This document shows, piece after piece, positions 1-8,552 of a stretch of DNA of 64,000 nt. How positions within the stretch are numbered: the stretch's first letter is position 1; each line of letters opens with the position of its first letter. The notes below the pieces were generated by a model. It saw nothing but the letters and a program-made list of their open reading frames with translations. It did not search any database and was not told the DNA's origin. Made by a program: the position numbers and the translations under genes. The stretch is taken from assembly GCF_030324495.1 (NCBI RefSeq), contig NZ_JACAGN010000006.1, positions 59,579 through 123,578 of the forward strand, in the 5' to 3' direction. The stretch comes from Myroides sp. 1354. GTDB taxonomy: Bacteria; Bacteroidota; Bacteroidia; Flavobacteriales; Flavobacteriaceae.

Positions 1-75
1 GATTGCAAGGGCACATTTCCATACGCCTTTCAAAGGGAGATTATGGATTGCAGGGGCACATTTCCATGTGCCCGT
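1..75. repeat. Two REP-like palindromes beside the RAYT transposase gene
   Basis: Positions 54-73 form a perfect hairpin: GGGCACAT, a TTCC centre, then ATGTGCCC. A decayed sister lies at 9-27, where GGGCACAT and TTCC are kept but the second arm is broken. Both follow the word GATTGCA. The same hairpin plan recurs at 21199-21218 and 29180-29201. The position directly upstream of a REP-associated transposase gene is typical of REP/RAYT pairs. Confidence 0.75.
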
Positions 76-101
76 ACTTACGGATGATAAAATAGAAAAT
101 T

Positions 102-662
102 ATGAAATTATTTAATGCTGGAAAAAATAGGAGATCGATTCGTTTAAAGGAATATGATTATAGTAAGGATGGATTATATTTTGTAACCATCAGTTGTTCG
201 AATAATACGCATTTTTTTGGTGAGATTGTAGAAGGGAAAATGAATCTTAATTCTATTGGACAAATTGCTAGAGATGAATGGTTACGAACAGCTGAAATAC
301 GAAATTATGTTGTGCTGCATGAATTTATTGTAATGCCAAATCATGTTCATATGATTATAGAACTTTGTTCTGAAAAACAGATACAACAGACCATTGTAAT
401 TCAAACATCTTCTAAGACAATTGGATCCATTGTAAGAGGATATAAAATAGCGGTTATAAAGAAGATAAAACTAGAAGCAAATAATTATGTTATACAACGG
501 AAGAAGGAAAATGATATAGAAGATAAAATTCCTTGGTCATACATTCATGCGTGTGCTTATAAAATATGGCATAGAAATTATTATGAATGTATCATTCGTG
601 ATGAACGTGCGTATAGCAATATATCAAAATACATTCGAGATAATCCTAAAAGGTGGCAGTAG
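102..662 (+). CDS. REP-associated tyrosine transposase (RAYT, Y1_Tnp family)
   Basis: A 186-residue protein of the IS200-like Y1 transposase superfamily, in the RAYT branch. These are single-copy HUH nucleases thought to spread REP hairpins. The HUH pair is visible as His81-Val-His83 in MPNHVHMII. The C-terminal YI..NP..W tail characteristic of this branch is intact (YIRDNPKRW, from residue 177). N-terminal signatures RRSIRLKEYDYS and YFVTISC also fit the family. Length is normal and no frame damage is seen. The ATG at 102 lies about 30 bases after a REP hairpin that is the likely substrate. No IS-type inverted repeats flank the gene, as expected for RAYTs, which do not form mobile units themselves. 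Confidence 0.9.
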   Translation: MKLFNAGKNRRSIRLKEYDYSKDGLYFVTISCSNNTHFFGEIVEGKMNLNSIGQIARDEWLRTAEIRNYVVLHEFIVMPNHVHMIIELCSEKQIQQTIVIQTSSKTIGSIVRGYKIAVIKKIKLEANNYVIQRKKENDIEDKIPWSYIHACAYKIWHRNYYECIIRDERAYSNISKYIRDNPKRWQ

Positions 663-730
663 GGGAAGCTAACAGTTATAGCTAAAAAAGAGAAGTACAC
701 ATAAATCGTTCTTTCAATATGGTACAATTT

Positions 731-772
731 TAAAATATAAGCGGGTGTTTCAAAACACCCGCTTATATTTTA
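731..772. terminator. Strong bidirectional hairpin terminator
   Basis: Arms 731-750 and 753-772 are perfectly complementary over 20 bp with a 2-nt loop, a GC-rich centre (GCGGGTG) and A/T-rich outer ends. It overlaps the stop codon of the minus-strand ketoacyl synthase and would also stop readthrough from the RAYT gene. Confidence 0.85.
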
Positions 773-1828
773 CACCTGATATACAAATGCATTAATATTC
801 ATACCAGCGCCTACAGAAGCAAAGAGCAAATAATCCCCTTTTTCGAAGCTGTGGTTATCCAGTTGTTTATTGACAATCATATCATATAATGTAGGTAGTG
901 TAGCCACACTGCTATTCCCTAATTTTTGAATGTTCATCGGCATGATATGTTCAGGCATGGTGCAGTCGTATAGCTCATAAAAGCGTTTAACGATGGCTTC
1001 ATCCATTTTCTCATTGGCTTGGTGGATGATGATTTTCTTGATTTGTTCTATTTTTACACCACTCTCATCTAAACACGCTTTCATGGCTTGTGGCACTTCG
1101 GTCAAGGCAAATTCATAGATTTTACGGCCTAGCATTTTGATGTAACGTGTATCTTGTTGAGGTTCTTTTTTATAGGATTCTCCAAAGTGAATATAATAGG
1201 CTTCATCTGCGGTGAAACTACAACTTTTCGTTGCAATAATTCCCCCAGGTTCATCCGTGACCTCCAATACAGTGGCACCTGCGCCATCCGCATAGATCAT
1301 CGAATCTCGATCGTGTAAGTCAATCACACGAGATAATGTTTCAGCGCCAATCACCAAACAATATTTAGCAATCCCCAACGACATAAACGCATAGGCTTGT
1401 ATGACACCTTGCAACCATCCTGGACATCCGAATAGAACGTCATAAGCCACACAATTGGGATTTTTAATTTTGAGGTTGTGCTTTACACGGGAAGCTAGGC
1501 TCGGGACAATATCCGATTGATCCGTGCCGTATTTCATATCGCCAAAATTATGAGCAAAGATGATATAATCGAGTTTTTCAATGTCGATTTGTGCATTTTC
1601 AATGGCGCGTTTTGCAGCAATCGTTCCAATATCAGCGGTGGTTAAGTCAGATGTGATGTAGCGTCTTTCTTGGATACCTGTAATTTGTTCCAGTTTTTTT
1701 GCTACTCTTTCGGTGGAGTCTTTTAAAGGTTGTCCATTTTCATCGCGAAAGTCGAACTGATGAAAATCGTTGTTAGTCACAACTTGTGTGGGGATATAAC
1801 TCCCTGAACCTTTTATTTTAACAGCCAT
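770..1828 (-). CDS. 3-oxoacyl-ACP synthase III-like ketoacyl synthase
   Basis: A 352-residue thiolase-fold protein of the FabH/KAS III family, which condenses an acyl-CoA starter with malonyl-ACP. The Cys-His-Asn triad can be read directly: Cys135 in LFGCPGWLQG, His269 in IIHQANEKM and Asn305 in LGNSSVATLPT. The glycine-rich C-terminus (SVGAGMNINAFVYQ) is present. A slightly long N-terminal part (DENGQPLKDSTERV) suggests one of the extra KAS III paralogues common in Flavobacteriia rather than the housekeeping FabH. No fatty-acid genes lie beside it, so the substrate is unknown. It is transcribed alone and divergently from the SDR gene, and ends in a strong hairpin. Confidence 0.85.
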   Translation of the reverse strand: MAVKIKGSGSYIPTQVVTNNDFHQFDFRDENGQPLKDSTERVAKKLEQITGIQERRYITSDLTTADIGTIAAKRAIENAQIDIEKLDYIIFAHNFGDMKYGTDQSDIVPSLASRVKHNLKIKNPNCVAYDVLFGCPGWLQGVIQAYAFMSLGIAKYCLVIGAETLSRVIDLHDRDSMIYADGAGATVLEVTDEPGGIIATKSCSFTADEAYYIHFGESYKKEPQQDTRYIKMLGRKIYEFALTEVPQAMKACLDESGVKIEQIKKIIIHQANEKMDEAIVKRFYELYDCTMPEHIMPMNIQKLGNSSVATLPTLYDMIVNKQLDNHSFEKGDYLLFASVGAGMNINAFVYQV

Positions 1829-2124
1829 AATTTAACGTTTTTTGAAGTAATTAAGAATAGTGTTGTAATTACTCTCAGATTAGATGAATTAGTTTATATA
1901 ATTTGTATTTACTAAGGTACAGAAAGCACTTGTTTTGTCCACTTAAATAAAAGTGAAATTATATGTAATGTAGCTTAAATTTAGTTAATAGGTGAAGCTA
2001 ATAGATATAAAACGTTTGATAGCTTAATGTTATTGCCTTATTGTATTTGATATATTAATCTACAATAATCGAAAAAGTATTTTTTATTCTTTAATTTAGT
2101 GAAAATTAAAAGTTAAAAAGAAGT
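1829..2124. other. AT-rich divergent promoter region
   Basis: 296 bases between two divergent genes. It is very AT-rich and should hold both promoters, but I found no exact TAnnTTTG box, repeat or small gene in it. Confidence 0.4.
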
Positions 2125-2832
2125 ATGAGAACAAAAGAAGGACAAGTAGCGTACATCACTGGAGGTACAAAAGGCATCGGAAAGGGAATTGCACAAGCGT
2201 TAATAGCTGCGGGATACAAGGTTGCTATTTCTGGTCGTTCTCTGGGTGAAGTAGAACGTGTTGCTCGGGAGTTGGGCACAACGGATCAAGTGTTAGCGCT
2301 TGCTTCTAACGTTACGCAGTACGAAGACGAAGTACTAGCCGTAGCAAAAATTGTGGAAAAATTCGGTCGTTTGGATGTGGTGATCGCCAATGCGGGTGTT
2401 GGGATTTTTGCCTCGATTGAAGAGTTGTCGATTGAAGATTGGAATACGATGATTGATACGAACCTTACAGGGATTTTTCACACCTTGAAAGCAACTGTTG
2501 CTCAATTAAAACAAAACAAAGGATATTACATCAGTGTGGCGAGTTTAGCGGGAATTAACTTCTTTGCCACAGGTAGTGGATACAATGCAAGTAAGTTTGG
2601 CGTTGTTGGATTTACGCAAGCTGCTATGTTGGATTTAAGAGCCCATGATGTAAAAGTAACCACTATTTTACCTGGTTCAGTGACTAGTCATTTTAATAAT
2701 CATGAACCCAATGAGAAGGATGCGTGGAAGATTCAACCTGAAGATATTGGCGAATTGGTGGTGGATTTATTGAAAATGAACCCACGTGCATTGCCGAGTA
2801 AAATTGAAATAAGACCGCTAAAAACAAGTTAA
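2125..2832 (+). CDS. SDR-family NAD(P)-dependent oxidoreductase
   Basis: A 235-residue classical short-chain dehydrogenase/reductase. The cofactor motif TGGTKGIG is at residues 12-19, the structural NAG motif at 89-91, and the catalytic Ser140, Tyr153 and Lys157 are in place with the usual 13- and 4-residue spacings. Late motifs (TILPGSVTS) are normal. The substrate cannot be read from sequence. The DoxX gene follows after 18 bp on the same strand, so the two probably form an operon; a redox or quinone-linked role for the pair is inference. Confidence 0.88.
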   Translation: MRTKEGQVAYITGGTKGIGKGIAQALIAAGYKVAISGRSLGEVERVARELGTTDQVLALASNVTQYEDEVLAVAKIVEKFGRLDVVIANAGVGIFASIEELSIEDWNTMIDTNLTGIFHTLKATVAQLKQNKGYYISVASLAGINFFATGSGYNASKFGVVGFTQAAMLDLRAHDVKVTTILPGSVTSHFNNHEPNEKDAWKIQPEDIGELVVDLLKMNPRALPSKIEIRPLKTS

Positions 2833-2850
2833 TCCCTTATAAAAAAGAAT

Positions 2851-3252
2851 ATGCAAGATTTAGGAAAATTTATTTTACGATTAGGTGTAGGAGGATTGAT
2901 GATCTTTCACGGAATTCACAAAATCATTCATGGGCACGATATGATTATTGAACAATTAGCAGCCAAAGGATTTCCCACTTGGTTGTGGTTGGGTGTTCCC
3001 GTTGGAGAAATTATAGCACCTATTTTATTAATTGTAGGGGCTTTTACTCGCTTATCAGGCGTTCTTATTGCCTTTACCATGGTGATGTCTATGGTATTGG
3101 TGAAAGGTGGAGGTTCGTTCGCTCTTAGCACTACAACGGGTGGACTTGGTGCAGAGTTAAATTTACTGTATTTGGCAGGAGCTTTGGCAATCGCTATGAT
3201 TGGACCAGGTTCTTTCCGCTTGTACAAGGGAAGAAAAGGATGGTTTATTTAA
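2851..3252 (+). CDS. DoxX family inner-membrane protein
   Basis: A 133-residue, four-helix hydrophobic protein. The opening LRLGVGGLMIFHGIHKIIHG matches the DoxX family (a small-residue-rich first helix followed by His), and the second half has GAFTRLSGVLIAFTM and a hydrophobic helix ending in GPGSFRL. Members are linked to respiratory or oxidative-stress functions, but the reaction is often unknown. It lies 18 bp after the SDR gene and ends at a 54-base palindrome. Confidence 0.82.
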   Translation: MQDLGKFILRLGVGGLMIFHGIHKIIHGHDMIIEQLAAKGFPTWLWLGVPVGEIIAPILLIVGAFTRLSGVLIAFTMVMSMVLVKGGGSFALSTTTGGLGAELNLLYLAGALAIAMIGPGSFRLYKGRKGWFI

Positions 3253-3304
3253 TTTATTTAGTTTATGGTTTACAGTTGACTGTAAACCATAAACTAAATA
3301 AATT
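3251..3304. terminator. 54-base near-perfect palindrome after DoxX gene
   Basis: Arms 3251-3276 and 3279-3304 are fully complementary over 26 bp around a 2-nt TG centre. The core GGTTTACAGTTGACTG resembles sequences just after two other genes (about 6480 and 19555). It probably acts as an attenuator or terminator, although there is no clear T tract. Confidence 0.6.
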
Positions 3305-3383
3305 CTCTGATTTCATTCCAAACCTCTTTTTTAATTAACTCAGACTTTGTATGTTTAGGACATCAACTAAAAACATATAAATT

Positions 3384-5594
3384 TTGTTAACACTAAAAAA
3401 TAAACTGTATACCGCATTTTTGTGCACTGCGATATCTTGTACCTGTATGGCTCAAGAAGTGCCTGCAAATTATAATTTTGAAACATTTGAAGATGGTAAA
3501 CCGGTAGGTTGGCATGTTGACGGAGAAAGTGTTTTTATCCCCATTCAAGATTTTGAGGTTTTTAAGGAAGGAAAATCTGCGTTTCGATTGGAAATGCCAG
3601 AAACAGATGAGGTGAACCCTATGTTTGTCGTGTCTAAAATATTGCCTGCCTATAAAGGCAAAAAATTAGTCCTCTCCGGTCATATCAAGACAGATGGAGA
3701 TAATTTTCAAATGACTCCCATTATTCGCATTGATCCCAATATTGATTTTGTTACTTTACCCGAAAATGTAAAAGGAACAACGGATTGGAAAAAATATGAG
3801 CTTACCGTCGAATTGAAACCTGAACAAACGAAACAGCTTGTTTTGGGAATTTATATGTTAGGTAAAGGTACCATTTGGCTAGATGATTTTAAGGTAACCA
3901 TAGATGGAAAAGACGTTTCAACAGCGGAGATTTTTAAATTTCCAGCAGTAGAGGATCATGCTTTTGACAAGGGGTCTGACGTAGTATTTCCTCCGTTGGA
4001 TGCGAATCAAATGGATAATTTAGCGCTATTAGGACGAGTATGGGGCTTTTTGAAATACCATCACCCTGCAATTGCAGAAGGTAAGTACAATTGGGATTAT
4101 GAATTATTCCGTTTTCTGCCTCAATATTTTCAAGTTACTTCATCCAAACAACGCGATGCTTTATTGCTACAATGGATCGAGCAGTTGGGTATGGTAAAGT
4201 TATGTGATACTTGTGCAGCAACATCGAAAGAAGCGGTATTAAAACCGAATTTGAATTGGATGGATACCTATCAACTCTCGGATGAATTAAGACATAAGAT
4301 CGCTTATATTTACGCCAATCGCACGCAAGAAGAACAGTACTATGTTGCGAAAGGATCTTATCAAAATGCTGTTTTTCCCAATGAATTGAGTTATGAAGAA
4401 ATGGAATTTCCTGATGCAGGTTTTCGTTTGGTATCCTTGTATCGCTTATGGAATATCATGCAGTACTATATGCCCAACCGCCATATTACAGATCGCGATT
4501 GGGAAGAGGTGTTGAGAGCTCATATTCAGTCGTTTATTGAGGCAAAAGATCGTCTAGCCTATGAATTAGCAACGGTTCAATTAATCGCAGATATCAATGA
4601 TACACATGCGGATCTCTGGGAAGGAGGGAAGGCTTTAGCTCAGCATAGAGGAGAGCACTATGTGCCTTTTCGCGTAGAATTTATAGAAAATCAATTGGTT
4701 GTAACTGATATTTATAATCCAGAGCTTCTAAAAGATATTCAGATTGAAAGAGGGGATCGGTTAACGCATATTAACCGTAGAAGTATTGAACAAATCTTGG
4801 ACAGTATTTCTCCTTTTCATCCCGCATCAAATCGAAGCGCACAATTGAGAGATATTAGTTTGTTTAATATCTTGAGAACTAACGAAAACCAAGTTCACCT
4901 TGTGTATTTGGATAAAAACAACAAGGAAAAAAAAGCGGTAATTCCGATGTTTCCCAAGAGTGAATTGAAATCGTACGGATGGTTTAAGTCAGTACCTGAC
5001 GAACCGAGTTATCGCTTTTTAGAAGATACCGTTGGTTACGTGACACTGGGAAATATTCAGGATAGTGATGCACAAAAAATAAAAGAAGCTTTTCGCCATA
5101 CAAAGGGAATTGTTATTGATATTCGCAATTACCCTACCGCCTTTATGCCTTTTGCTTTAGGTAGTTATTTTGTTGATCAACCTACTCCTTTTGTGAAATT
5201 TACTGCTGTGAATTACGGCAATCCTGGGGAATTCGTATTCTTAGACCCTTATATTATTGAACCTGACGAACAACCTTATCAAGGAAAAGTAGTGGTTATC
5301 GTGGATGAACGCACTCAAAGTTCAGCAGAGTATACGACAATGGCGTTTCGTGCAGGGCGCAATGTAACGGTGATTGGCAGTCAAACTGCAGGAGCGGATG
5401 GCAATGTATCTCAGGTAGTTTTACCCGGTGGTTTGGGAACTTTTATCTCGGCTTTAGGTGTGTATTATCCCAATGGAGAACCGACACAAAGAATTGGAAT
5501 TGTGCCTGATATTGAGGTGAAACGAACCATAAAAGGGGTGCGTGAACAACGTGATGAATTGTTAGAAAAAGCAATTGAATTGATCAAGAAATAG
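3384..5594 (+). CDS. S41 family peptidase-like exported protein
   Basis: A 736-residue protein with an N-terminal signal peptide ending near MAQ. A beta-rich N-terminal region (about 25-170) resembles carbohydrate-binding-like jelly-roll domains. A middle region follows, then a C-terminal S41 (tail-specific protease/tricorn) fold. The S41 core has a PDZ-like part (GDRLTHINRRSI) and the nucleophile region DERTQSSAEYTT with the likely catalytic Ser at 646/647, followed by GSQTAGADGNVSQVVLPGG. The start is TTG at 3384; the next in-frame ATG falls inside the signal peptide, so TTG or another non-ATG start is needed. It acts in the periplasm or outside the cell. Its target is unknown. Confidence 0.8.
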   Translation: MLTLKNKLYTAFLCTAISCTCMAQEVPANYNFETFEDGKPVGWHVDGESVFIPIQDFEVFKEGKSAFRLEMPETDEVNPMFVVSKILPAYKGKKLVLSGHIKTDGDNFQMTPIIRIDPNIDFVTLPENVKGTTDWKKYELTVELKPEQTKQLVLGIYMLGKGTIWLDDFKVTIDGKDVSTAEIFKFPAVEDHAFDKGSDVVFPPLDANQMDNLALLGRVWGFLKYHHPAIAEGKYNWDYELFRFLPQYFQVTSSKQRDALLLQWIEQLGMVKLCDTCAATSKEAVLKPNLNWMDTYQLSDELRHKIAYIYANRTQEEQYYVAKGSYQNAVFPNELSYEEMEFPDAGFRLVSLYRLWNIMQYYMPNRHITDRDWEEVLRAHIQSFIEAKDRLAYELATVQLIADINDTHADLWEGGKALAQHRGEHYVPFRVEFIENQLVVTDIYNPELLKDIQIERGDRLTHINRRSIEQILDSISPFHPASNRSAQLRDISLFNILRTNENQVHLVYLDKNNKEKKAVIPMFPKSELKSYGWFKSVPDEPSYRFLEDTVGYVTLGNIQDSDAQKIKEAFRHTKGIVIDIRNYPTAFMPFALGSYFVDQPTPFVKFTAVNYGNPGEFVFLDPYIIEPDEQPYQGKVVVIVDERTQSSAEYTTMAFRAGRNVTVIGSQTAGADGNVSQVVLPGGLGTFISALGVYYPNGEPTQRIGIVPDIEVKRTIKGVREQRDELLEKAIELIKK

Positions 5595-5673
5595 AAGGAT
5601 GGTTGACGTAAAGTTTTTATTGATAATTTTACGCTATTACAAAAGCCATCGTATAACTTTACAAAAAACAAAA

Positions 5674-6477
5674 ATGAAACCAGAATTAAATTATATTGAA
5701 ATAAACCGAAATTCATGGAATAATCGGACAGAAACCCATGTGAAATCAGATTTCTACGATGTAGAGGGATTTATAAAGGGCAAGAGCTCTTTGAATGAAA
5801 TTGAGCTTCATTTATTAGGAGATATTAAAGGCAAGAAAATACTGCATTTACAATGCCATTTCGGACAAGATACCATCTCGTTGAGTAGGTTAGGAGCAGA
5901 AGTGACAGGAGTAGATTTATCTGACGAAGCTATTAAACAAGCAAGACTTTTAGCAGAACAAACGGGATCAACAGCTCAATTTGTTTGTTGTGATGTGTAT
6001 GATTTACCGAATCAATTGCAAGAAAAGTTTGATATCGTTTATACGAGTTATGGCGTAATTGGATGGCTACCCGATATGGAGCAATGGGCCAAGGTAATCC
6101 AAACCTTTTTAAAACCTGGCGGTCGTTTAGTGTTTGTAGAATTTCATCCTGTTGTGTGGATGTTTGATAATGATTTCACTAAAGTAGAATACAATTACTT
6201 TAATGCAGAAGCGATTGTAGAAACGGAAAGCGGAACGTATGCTGATAAAGAGGCAGAGATTACCCAATCGTACGTTTGTTGGAATCACAGCATGAGTGAA
6301 GTGGTAACCAGTTTACTGCAAAATGGACTGACGATACAGCGTTTAGAGGAATACGATTATTCTCCCTATGCATGCTTTAATCATACGGTTGAATTTGAAC
6401 CGAATAAGCACCGTATTAAACATTTGGATAACAAAATGCCAATGGTGTATGCGATTGTGGCTAAGACGAATGGTTAG
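5674..6477 (+). CDS. Class I SAM-dependent methyltransferase
   Basis: A 267-residue Rossmann methyltransferase, starting at ATG 5674 (MKPELNYIEINRNSWN). The frame stays open upstream to 5599, but that stretch reads like leader sequence and carries a TATAACTTTA promoter-like word. Motif I is HLQCHFGQD, an acidic loop follows in VTGVDLSDEAI, and the post-motif LKPGGRLVFVEFHP is clear. It resembles the broad UbiE/small-molecule methyltransferase group, and the substrate cannot be assigned. It is convergent with the acyl-CoA ligase gene and shares its terminator. Confidence 0.82.
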   Translation: MKPELNYIEINRNSWNNRTETHVKSDFYDVEGFIKGKSSLNEIELHLLGDIKGKKILHLQCHFGQDTISLSRLGAEVTGVDLSDEAIKQARLLAEQTGSTAQFVCCDVYDLPNQLQEKFDIVYTSYGVIGWLPDMEQWAKVIQTFLKPGGRLVFVEFHPVVWMFDNDFTKVEYNYFNAEAIVETESGTYADKEAEITQSYVCWNHSMSEVVTSLLQNGLTIQRLEEYDYSPYACFNHTVEFEPNKHRIKHLDNKMPMVYAIVAKTNG

Positions 6478-6522
6478 CGGTTTACAGTTGATGGTAATTG
6501 GTTAACTGTTTTCCCTTGAAGC

Positions 6523-6570
6523 ATAGAGAATAAAAAATCCGCCAACTGGCGGATTTTTTTATTCTCTATA
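6523..6570. terminator. Bidirectional terminator between convergent genes
   Basis: A hairpin with GC core ATCCGCCA-AC-TGGCGGAT, extended by A- and T-rich arms and outer complementary ATAGAGAATAA/TTATTCTCTAT. The minus-strand acyl-CoA ligase stop codon lies inside it (6559-6561), and it also ends the plus-strand methyltransferase transcript. Confidence 0.85.
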
Positions 6571-8340
6571 TATTTTTTCGTATAAATCTTTGTAAATTTC
6601 CAAGATAACTCTTCGTTTTAGTTTTAAGGTAGGAGTTAATTGACCATTGTCAATGCTCCAAACATCAGGAGTTAATTCGAATTTCTTCACTTGTTCCCAT
6701 TTACCGAATTTGCGGTTTACGTATTCTACTTCTTTTTCAATGCGTTTGCGCACTTGTTCGTTTTTGATGAGCTCTTCATTGGTATTTCCCAAGGTTATAT
6801 TTTTGCGTTTTGCCCATTCTCTTACAAATTCAAAATTCGGTTGAATCAAGGCAGCTGGCATTTTTTCTCCTTCTCCAATCACCATAATTTGCTCAATGAA
6901 ACGCGATTGTTTCAAGGTATTTTCGATGATTTGAGGTGCTACATATTTCCCTCCAGAGGTTTTAAACATTTCCTTCTTGCGATCGGTAATTTTTAAGAAA
7001 CCTTCTTCATCTATAGTTCCGATATCGCCAGTATGGAAATAACCATCTTTTAACTCCTCTTTGGTACGTTCTTCATCTTTGTAATAGCCCAACATAATAT
7101 TAGGTCCTTTACATAGAATTTCGCCATCTTCTGCAATTTTTACCACTACATTACTTAACGGTTTTCCAACAGTCCCAATTTTCATGGATCTATTGCGTTC
7201 GTCGTTTACTGCAATTACGGGGGAGGTTTCTGTCAAACCATAGCCTTCCATTACGGGAATTCCCGCTGCATTAAATACGCGTGATAGACGGGGTTGCAAG
7301 GCTGCACTTCCTGAAACAATAATTTTCATTTCACCCCCCAAGGCTTCTTGCCATTTTTTGAAGACTAATTTACGAGCGATGCCCAATTGGAAGTTGTAAA
7401 AGAATCCACGGTTATAGGGTTGATATTTGAAACCAAGCTCTAAAGCCCAAAAGAAAATACGTTTCTTTATTCCAGTTAAAGCAGAACCTGTTGCGAAAAT
7501 CTTGTCGTATACTTTCTCTAATAGGCGAGGTACAACCGTCATTACGTTGGGTTTTACCTCTTTCATGTTTTCACCCATTTTATCAATGGATTCCGCATAA
7601 TAAATTCTTACACCACTATATTGGTATAAGTAAATTAGCATACGCTCAAAAACGTGGCATAAAGGTAAGAAACTCAGTGCTTTGAAATGTTGTTCTCTTG
7701 TAAAAGGAACGCGCTCACTACTTCCCAATACATTGGATAAGATATTGTTGTGTGAAAGCATTACCCCTTTCGGTTTTCCTGTTGTTCCAGAGGTGTAGAT
7801 TAACGTAGCTAAGTCATCCGGACGTACGGCTACCTTGCGTTGTTCTACCTGTTCTTGATTCGATTCATCTGCGCCTAATTCGAATAATTCATCTAAATTT
7901 TTACAACCTTTGATTGCATCAAACGAATAAACTGCTTTGATCAAAGGTAATTGATCAATAACAGACATTAATTTATCGTAGATTTCTTGATCGGATACTA
8001 CACAATATGTCGCTTCAGAGTGGCTCAAAATAAAGTGATAATCTTCTGGAGCAATGGTAGGGTAAATCGGAATATTTTGTGCGCCAATCTGTAGAATACC
8101 AATGTCCAATAAGTTCCATTTGGTTTGGTTGTTACTAGAGATGACAGCGATTTTATCATTGGGTTGAACACCAAGTCTCAAAAGTGCTCTGGATAGAGCA
8201 TTGGCTTTTTGGAGATAACTTGCGGATGACGTTTTTTCCCAAACACCGTTAACTTTGGTTACCAGTGCATCTTCCAATGGAAAATGTTCATGTTGGAAAT
8301 AAGGTATATCAAAAAGTCTAGTTGGATTCATCATCGTCAT
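6559..8340 (-). CDS. Long-chain fatty acid-CoA ligase (AMP-forming)
   Basis: A 593-residue ANL-superfamily adenylating enzyme that activates fatty acids to acyl-CoA through acyl-AMP. The AMP-binding P-loop YTSGTTGKPKGVMLSH occupies residues 182-197. GYGLTETSPV, the hinge region YFHTGDIGTIDEEGFLKITDRKKEM and the C-terminal lid are all present. About 600 residues with the K-rich hinge (ITDRKKEMFKTSGGKYV) fits the bacterial FAA1/LCFA_CS branch. It is probably cytoplasmic or peripheral on the inner membrane. The gene stands alone, downstream of the FUSC gene but separated by a strong terminator. Confidence 0.92.
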   Translation of the reverse strand: MTMMNPTRLFDIPYFQHEHFPLEDALVTKVNGVWEKTSSASYLQKANALSRALLRLGVQPNDKIAVISSNNQTKWNLLDIGILQIGAQNIPIYPTIAPEDYHFILSHSEATYCVVSDQEIYDKLMSVIDQLPLIKAVYSFDAIKGCKNLDELFELGADESNQEQVEQRKVAVRPDDLATLIYTSGTTGKPKGVMLSHNNILSNVLGSSERVPFTREQHFKALSFLPLCHVFERMLIYLYQYSGVRIYYAESIDKMGENMKEVKPNVMTVVPRLLEKVYDKIFATGSALTGIKKRIFFWALELGFKYQPYNRGFFYNFQLGIARKLVFKKWQEALGGEMKIIVSGSAALQPRLSRVFNAAGIPVMEGYGLTETSPVIAVNDERNRSMKIGTVGKPLSNVVVKIAEDGEILCKGPNIMLGYYKDEERTKEELKDGYFHTGDIGTIDEEGFLKITDRKKEMFKTSGGKYVAPQIIENTLKQSRFIEQIMVIGEGEKMPAALIQPNFEFVREWAKRKNITLGNTNEELIKNEQVRKRIEKEVEYVNRKFGKWEQVKKFELTPDVWSIDNGQLTPTLKLKRRVILEIYKDLYEKIYRE

Positions 8341-8471
8341 AATTTATTAGTTATTGCAAAATACGAAAAAAAAAGGGAATTCGATACAAAGTAGGACAAA
8401 GTTGTTAACTTTTAAAAAAATAGAAGTACATCTGCTAACAGATGATGAAATTATGTTGAATATTCATAATG

Positions 8472-8529
8472 AAAAGAGGTGTTGTTTTGCATTTTAAAAT
8501 AAATTTAAAGACAAAACAACACCTCTTTT
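8472..8529 (-). terminator. Terminator of the FUSC gene
   Basis: Perfect 18-bp arms at 8472-8489 and 8512-8529 (AAAAGAGGTGTTGTTTTG and its complement) with a 22-nt loop. It lies just after the minus-strand FUSC stop, and the A-rich left end becomes a U run on the minus strand. Confidence 0.8.
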
Positions 8530-8552
8530 TACAGTATTAATAAAAAAGAATC

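Noticed and set aside
5599..5673. 25-codon N-terminal extension of the methyltransferase
   Set aside because: The extension is hydrophobic/basic with no family similarity and contains a promoter-like TATAACTTTA; ATG 5674 fits the family start.
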